Shown here: piece after piece, positions 6,668-10,154 of the stretch | Position numbering within the stretch: position 1 is the stretch's first letter | Layout of the letters: each line of letters opens with the position of its first letter | Source: Phycisphaerales bacterium | GTDB taxonomy: Bacteria; Planctomycetota; Phycisphaerae; Phycisphaerales; UBA1924 | NCBI GenBank assembly: GCA_025453375.1 | Contig: JALOQT010000017.1 | Span: forward strand, 1 to 10,154 | Direction: 5' to 3' | DNA: 10,154 nucleotides | Program-made: the position numbers and the translations under genes | The notes under the pieces: generated by a model | Told to the model about the DNA's origin: nothing | The model's database searches: none | The model's input: the letters and a program-made list of their open reading frames with translations, nothing else

Positions 6668-8641
6668 TCAGCGACTGGCCAGCAGCGAGGCGCGACCCGA
6701 CCGCGTGCCCTTGGCGATGTCACGCATGCCCGCGGCCCACAGTTCCAGATTCAGCGTGGTGACAAACAGCGTGTTCCACGCAGACAGTCGTGAAGATGGT
6801 GTCGACATCCTGATCGCCGCCTTGCGGTCCAGGATGCCTGAGTCAACCAGTACACCATTGGGCAGGGCGTCGCCATGCTTGTGTCGGAGCATCTCGGTCC
6901 ACTTGGTCGCTGGCGGGTTGAACCCTCGCTTTGGCCGTGTGAAGATCGACTCGGGCACCACGTCCTTGACTGCGTCGCGCAGCCACGCCTTCGTGCCCAG
7001 GCGGAAGTCGCCCGGGCGGGCCTTGCGCAGGCCGACGACCGTCTCGGCGAGTTTGTAATCGATCAACGGCAGTCGCAACTCGACCGAATTGGCCATCGAC
7101 AGTCGATCGCCCTGGTTGATGCCGTTCTCCAGCAGATAACCCTCGACCTGCAGCTTGGTGTACAGGATCTCCAGATCGATCCGTGGCGGCGGATACATCA
7201 GCAAGGCATCCGTCGGCTTGCCGACAAGGCGCTCGGCAAAGTCCCTCGTATAGATCCTCTTCTGCGCCCAGTCACCAGCCTGATAGCTCTGGTGCGTATC
7301 CCAATAGACGATGCGATCGAGATTTGTATCGTGCGGCAGACCCAGGTTCCGCCACCCACGCATGTACCCACCGACGCGCTGTGCCCACTCCACCAGCGCC
7401 GGGCGCGACAGCCCGCGCGGCAGCCAGCGATCACTCAGGGGCGTCGGCCGCGTGGCCCCGTGCTCCATCTTGTAGATCGTCTCCAGCAGCGCCCGCTGGT
7501 GCCAGGGATAGCCCCAGAACAGTTCATCGCCGCCATGGCCCTGCAGCAGGACCGGGCAGCCATGCTCGCGAGAGAGTTTGCTCAAGGCGTAATACGCATA
7601 GCCCGTGATGTCCGCGATCGGGTCATCACGCAAGACGGCCACCTCGCCGAAGAACATCGCCGCCTCTTCCGGGGCGATTTCCGCCTGCACGAACGGCATG
7701 CCGAGGCTCTCAGCCAGCGCCCGCGCCTGCGAGCGTTCATCTTGCGCCGGGCTGCCCGTCCAGCCGATACTGAACGCCTTCATCATCCCGGGATACTTGC
7801 TCGCCGCCAGACATGCCACCGTCGATGAATCGATGCCCCCCGACAGCGCGACGCCTACCGGCACCTCAGACCGGATGATCAACTCGCTGACGCGATCCAA
7901 CTCCGCCCGAATCGTCGGACCCGGCTCGGCATCAATCGCCGGCGCGTCCTCCAGGCGCCAATACACCCGCTCGTTGACTTTCCAGTTTCGCGGCTCGATG
8001 CTCATCATCGAGCCGGCCCGGAGCTTGCGCACACCTTTGATGATCGTCCGCGGATCGTGCACCCAGTGAAAGTGCATGTACTCGTCGATCGCCGCGGGGT
8101 CCAGCTCGAGGTTGATCACGCCGCTGGCCATCAGCGATCGCATCTCGCTGGAGAACCACAGCTGCTTGTCGCCCCCGGGCAGCATGCGTTCAAAGAGATA
8201 CAGCGGCTTCTCGCCGATGCGGTCGCGCACCAGCGTCAGCCGCTGGGCACGCGTGTCCCACAGCGCGATGGCGTACATCCCGCGAAGGTCGTGGACGAAC
8301 GCATCACCCTTATCCTCATAGATATGAGCCGGCAGTTCGCAGTCGCTCTTGGTCCGCGGCTGATGCCCGCGTGCCATCAGTTCGGCCCGCAGCTCGACGT
8401 AGTTGTACACCTCGCCGTTGGCCACCAGCGCGATGGACTTGTCCTCGTTATACAGCGGCTGCCACCCGCCCGTCAGGTCGATGATCGCCAGCCGGCGCAT
8501 GGCCAGCATGCAGTGCGCGTCCTGGAAATACCCCTCCCCGTCCGGCCCGCGCCGGTGCATCGCGGCGTTCATCGCGCGCACTGCAGCCTGATCAGCTTCG
8601 CTGAGGGGCGCCTGGCTCACAACTCCGCAAATTCCGCACAT
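6668..8641 (-). CDS. AsnB-type glutamine-dependent amidotransferase (asparagine synthase family)
   Basis: A 657-residue class II amidotransferase fused to an ATP-dependent synthase domain. Cys2 of MCGICGVV is the glutaminase nucleophile; RRGPDGEG (30-37), RRLAIIDL (49-56), NGEVYNY (75-81) and Asp100 complete the glutamine site. The synthase half has the pyrophosphatase P-loop SGGIDSS (267-273), FSIGW (290-294), GHGGDELFWGYPWH (368-381) and a GDRLSMANSVELRLPLIDY stretch further on. It could simply make asparagine. Its place in a polysaccharide locus, however, fits amidation of a uronic acid (as proposed for WbpS) or the AsnB-like amidotransferases that accompany exosortase exopolysaccharide loci. 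It is about 100 residues longer than E. coli AsnB (554), with extra sequence after the GHGGDE motif (about 385-470) and at the C-terminus. The ATG at 8641 must be right because Cys2 has to be exposed; no good Shine-Dalgarno is visible. It is convergent with the glycosyltransferase and divergent from the GH57-like gene. Confidence 0.93.
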   Translation of the reverse strand: MCGICGVVSQAPLSEADQAAVRAMNAAMHRRGPDGEGYFQDAHCMLAMRRLAIIDLTGGWQPLYNEDKSIALVANGEVYNYVELRAELMARGHQPRTKSDCELPAHIYEDKGDAFVHDLRGMYAIALWDTRAQRLTLVRDRIGEKPLYLFERMLPGGDKQLWFSSEMRSLMASGVINLELDPAAIDEYMHFHWVHDPRTIIKGVRKLRAGSMMSIEPRNWKVNERVYWRLEDAPAIDAEPGPTIRAELDRVSELIIRSEVPVGVALSGGIDSSTVACLAASKYPGMMKAFSIGWTGSPAQDERSQARALAESLGMPFVQAEIAPEEAAMFFGEVAVLRDDPIADITGYAYYALSKLSREHGCPVLLQGHGGDELFWGYPWHQRALLETIYKMEHGATRPTPLSDRWLPRGLSRPALVEWAQRVGGYMRGWRNLGLPHDTNLDRIVYWDTHQSYQAGDWAQKRIYTRDFAERLVGKPTDALLMYPPPRIDLEILYTKLQVEGYLLENGINQGDRLSMANSVELRLPLIDYKLAETVVGLRKARPGDFRLGTKAWLRDAVKDVVPESIFTRPKRGFNPPATKWTEMLRHKHGDALPNGVLVDSGILDRKAAIRMSTPSSRLSAWNTLFVTTLNLELWAAGMRDIAKGTRSGRASLLASR

Positions 8642-8803
8642 GCAGCATGACCGTCGGACCGCCTCTTCCGGTCTGTGTCGACTGACCGGGAGAGTATCGG
8701 TTCAACGCTGGAAAGACATGATCAGGAGCGTTCGAACCATTGCAAACCCCCGCAGCACAATCACTGTGAAGGCCAATCTTCTTGCCACCCGCCTGCCTTG
8801 GTC

Positions 8804-8815
8804 CCCGTGCACGGG
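8804..8815. promoter_or_regulatory. 12-bp perfect palindrome, possible operator
   Basis: The sequence cccgtgcacggg is its own reverse complement with no spacer. It lies about 165 bp upstream of the amidotransferase start, where a regulator of the divergent pair might bind. In G+C-rich DNA such palindromes also arise by chance. Confidence 0.3.
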
Positions 8816-8914
8816 CCGGGTGATCGGCGGAGTCTCCGCAGAACTCCGAAATCCGCCTCACTCACCATGCAAGCTATGCCCACGAACCACGCGACAGGAT
8901 CGGCGTACGGCTGA

Positions 8915-8939
8915 TGGTCGGTCCTGCGTGGATCGACCA
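8915..8939 (+). other. 10-bp hairpin, possible leader RNA structure
   Basis: tggtcggtcc (8915-8924) pairs with ggatcgacca (8930-8939) around a 5-nt loop, nine Watson-Crick pairs and one G-U wobble when read as plus-strand RNA. On the minus strand the wobble becomes an A-C mismatch, so plus-strand RNA is favoured. No T-run follows. It is in the divergent region, about 275 bp before the GH57-like start. Confidence 0.35.
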
Positions 8940-9064
8940 GCCATGGCCGGGAGTGCGGCATCGTCAATCTGCCGGCTCACAGGTTACCGGGCGTGGCCCT
9001 CCTAGCGTCTGATGGTCGCCGCCGCCCGGACGCGATTGGGCTCGTCGTACCATCGAATCCGTAG

Positions 9065-9091
9065 GATGCCCCTTGTTTTTGGAGGGGCATC
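9065..9091 (+). other. 9-bp perfect hairpin with T-rich loop upstream of the GH57-like gene
   Basis: gatgcccct (9065-9073) and aggggcatc (9083-9091) are exact reverse complements enclosing tgtttttgg. No T-run follows the stem on the plus strand, so this is not an intrinsic terminator. It lies 123 bp before the GH57-like start and may shape its mRNA leader. Confidence 0.45.
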
Positions 9092-9136
9092 GCGTCACAC
9101 TCTTGGGCCACCGCCAAGTTAGTGGTGAAGGCCCCA

Positions 9137-9178
9137 GGGGGCGTGGGTGGGGCGTGGGTAGGGCGTGGGCGGGTGTGG
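9137..9178 (+). repeat. G-rich 11-bp tandem repeat with G-quadruplex potential
   Basis: The unit ggggcgtgggt occurs exactly twice (9138-9148, 9149-9159), then as agggcgtgggc (9160-9170) and a partial fourth copy (9171-9178). This gives seven runs of three or more G within 37 nt, with loops of 1-3 nt, a strong G-quadruplex pattern on the coding strand. It ends about 20 nt before the ribosome binding site of the GH57-like gene, so in RNA it could hinder or tune translation. Confidence 0.7.
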
Positions 9179-9196
9179 ATGGCTGAGTGCGACTGG

Positions 9197-9205
9197 CAGG
9201 AAGGA
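9197..9205 (+). promoter_or_regulatory. Ribosome binding site of the GH57-like gene
   Basis: caggaagga, with aagga ending 9 nt before ATG 9215, is a good Shine-Dalgarno and fixes a start that gives a clean signal peptide. Confidence 0.75.
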
Positions 9206-9214
9206 CCAAGACGA

Positions 9215-10154
9215 ATGCGTACGACTGCTTCGGTGTTATCGATGATGGTGGCCGCGTCGGGTGCGTCTGCGGCGTTTGCTCAGCAGAAGATCCACTACAC
9301 CTATCTCTGGCACCTGGAGCAGCCGGTCTATTGGCCTGAGCGTCAGACCGCCGGGGCTGATCGATACGAGCGCGCGTGGGAGACGATCGTCCGGCTCGAT
9401 GCCGGCGGCACCCGCCCGCAGGACAATCTCCGCGCCATCTTCGGCCTTGATGATCGCGTCGCGGCCTATCAGTGGCGCGTCCGCGATTCGATCAACTCCA
9501 TCCGCTGGACGCCCGAAGGCGGTGCCCAGGTCAGCTACTCCGGCGGCCTGATCGAAAACGTCATGAGCCTCGGGGCCGCCAACCAGCTCGGCTACTCGCC
9601 CAACTGGATGAACCCCAAACGCGAAGCACGCCAGTGGCTGACCAACACCCCCAGCAACAACCGCCCGCGGCTGGACATCGTGCAGTTCAGTTTCCACCAC
9701 GCGCTGCTGCCGCTGCTGGAGGAGAGCACGATCCGCAAGGAACTGCAGCTCTATCGGCGCATCTATGGCGACGCGTGGGGCAACAGCCCGGCCCAGCAAA
9801 GCCGCGGGCTGTTTCCGAGCGAGATGGCCTTCTCGATGCGGCTGATTCCGATCCTCGCCAGCGAAGGGATCGGCTGGAGCATCGTCAGCGCCGAGAAGAT
9901 CAGCCGTGCGCAGGTTGGCTATCCGGTCATCTACGGCAGTGGGGGGATCAACTGCGAAGCGCCGAACCGGGCCGACCAGCTCAACCCGGCCAGCACGTTC
10001 TATTACCGCCGTCAGATCGATCGCGGCGTGTCGCCGGCCGAGAGCCCCTTCAGCCTCGTGCCGCGCCGGGCGAAGTACATCGATCCGAACACCGGCGTGG
10101 CCAGCGAGATCATCGTGATCCCGGCCAGCCAGAGCATCTCGTGGCGCGATGGCT
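9215..10154 (+). CDS. Secreted GH57-like glycoside hydrolase (partial, 3' end beyond the window)
   Basis: The frame is open for 313 codons to the right edge. Residues 1-22 form a signal peptide (MRTTASVLSMMVAASGASAA, with likely cleavage after AFA, before QQK). The mature part opens with YTYLWHLEQPVYWPE (28-42), which matches the start of GH57 domains (WHxHQP), though Leu-Glu replaces the usual Met-His before the QP. VQFSFHHALLPLLEE (156-170) resembles a further GH57 strand, and GLFPSEMAFSMRLIPILASE (198-217) resembles the conserved region around the catalytic nucleophile, with Glu203 the best candidate. IGWSIVSAEKI (219-229) follows. GH57 enzymes act on alpha-glucans such as amylose and branched glucans by a retaining mechanism; here the substrate is unknown, and the family link is from motifs only. 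Export suggests action on an external polysaccharide. The gene is divergent from the amidotransferase and is preceded by a structured, G-rich leader. Confidence 0.82.
   Translation, partial: MRTTASVLSMMVAASGASAAFAQQKIHYTYLWHLEQPVYWPERQTAGADRYERAWETIVRLDAGGTRPQDNLRAIFGLDDRVAAYQWRVRDSINSIRWTPEGGAQVSYSGGLIENVMSLGAANQLGYSPNWMNPKREARQWLTNTPSNNRPRLDIVQFSFHHALLPLLEESTIRKELQLYRRIYGDAWGNSPAQQSRGLFPSEMAFSMRLIPILASEGIGWSIVSAEKISRAQVGYPVIYGSGGINCEAPNRADQLNPASTFYYRRQIDRGVSPAESPFSLVPRRAKYIDPNTGVASEIIVIPASQSISWRDG

Larger units (their letters stand above)
8642..9214. other. Long gene-free divergent region with several structured elements
   Basis: These 573 bp separate the amidotransferase and GH57-like starts. 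No open frame here has a ribosome binding site plus recognisable protein sequence. The region holds a small ccggtc/gaccgg stem (8668-8689), a 12-bp palindrome (8804-8815), a 10-bp hairpin (8915-8939), a 9-bp hairpin (9065-9091) and a G-rich tandem repeat (9137-9178). Promoters for both genes must lie here, but I found no convincing -35/-10 pair. The last three elements are on the GH57 side and may be in its 5' leader. Confidence 0.6.

Noticed and set aside
6875..7828. A 317-codon plus-strand open frame
   Set aside because: It is antisense to the amidotransferase, whose motifs are intact in the other strand.
8640..9005. A 121-codon plus-strand open frame in the divergent gap
   Set aside because: No ribosome binding site, no recognisable domain, and Arg/Ser/Cys-rich composition typical of noncoding G+C-rich DNA.
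9236..9799. A 187-codon minus-strand open frame at the right end
   Set aside because: The plus strand carries the GH57-like motifs, a signal peptide and a ribosome binding site, so this is its antisense shadow.

Overview
This is a high-G+C window (well above 60% by eye) that looks like the chromosome of a planctomycete, most likely of the Phycisphaerae. That placement is inferred. It rests on a short secreted PA14 protein ending in a PEP-CTERM-like tail of the VPSPG...GRRRRSR type, on the G+C content, and on weak or absent Shine-Dalgarno sequences at several starts. Eight protein genes can be supported, one of them cut by the right edge. I see no tRNA, rRNA, CRISPR array, insertion sequence or phage gene.

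Left part (1-2429): ribosomal protein L19 (rplS, minus strand) ends in a clear intrinsic terminator. Across a 327-bp gene-free gap that holds a 10-bp inverted repeat lies a plus-strand pair: a secreted PA14-domain protein with an exosortase-type C-terminus, then, 18 bp on, pseudouridine-5'-phosphate glycosidase (psuG).

Middle part (2437-8641): a surface-polysaccharide block. A UDP-N-acetyl-hexosamine 6-dehydrogenase of the WecC/WbpA type and an extended-SDR nucleotide-sugar epimerase/dehydratase are transcribed leftward in that order. A GT4-like glycosyltransferase is divergent from the dehydrogenase. A large AsnB-type glutamine-dependent amidotransferase faces the glycosyltransferase. Read together, the dehydrogenase would make a UDP-HexNAc-uronic acid, the epimerase would modify a nucleotide sugar, the glycosyltransferase would add a residue, and the AsnB-like enzyme could amidate the uronic acid, as proposed for WbpS-type enzymes. 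AsnB-like amidotransferases are also a known component of exosortase/PEP-CTERM exopolysaccharide loci, which would fit the nearby PEP-CTERM-like protein. This pathway is inference.

Right part (8642-10154): a 573-bp gene-free divergent region contains a 12-bp palindrome, two good hairpins and a G-rich 11-bp tandem repeat able to form a G-quadruplex. It ends at a good ribosome binding site and the first 313 codons of a secreted GH57-like glycoside hydrolase. The most interesting points are the likely amidated-uronate polysaccharide locus, the exported GH57-like enzyme with its structured, G4-bearing leader, and the glycosyltransferase that lacks both glutamates of the usual GT4 E-x7-E motif.
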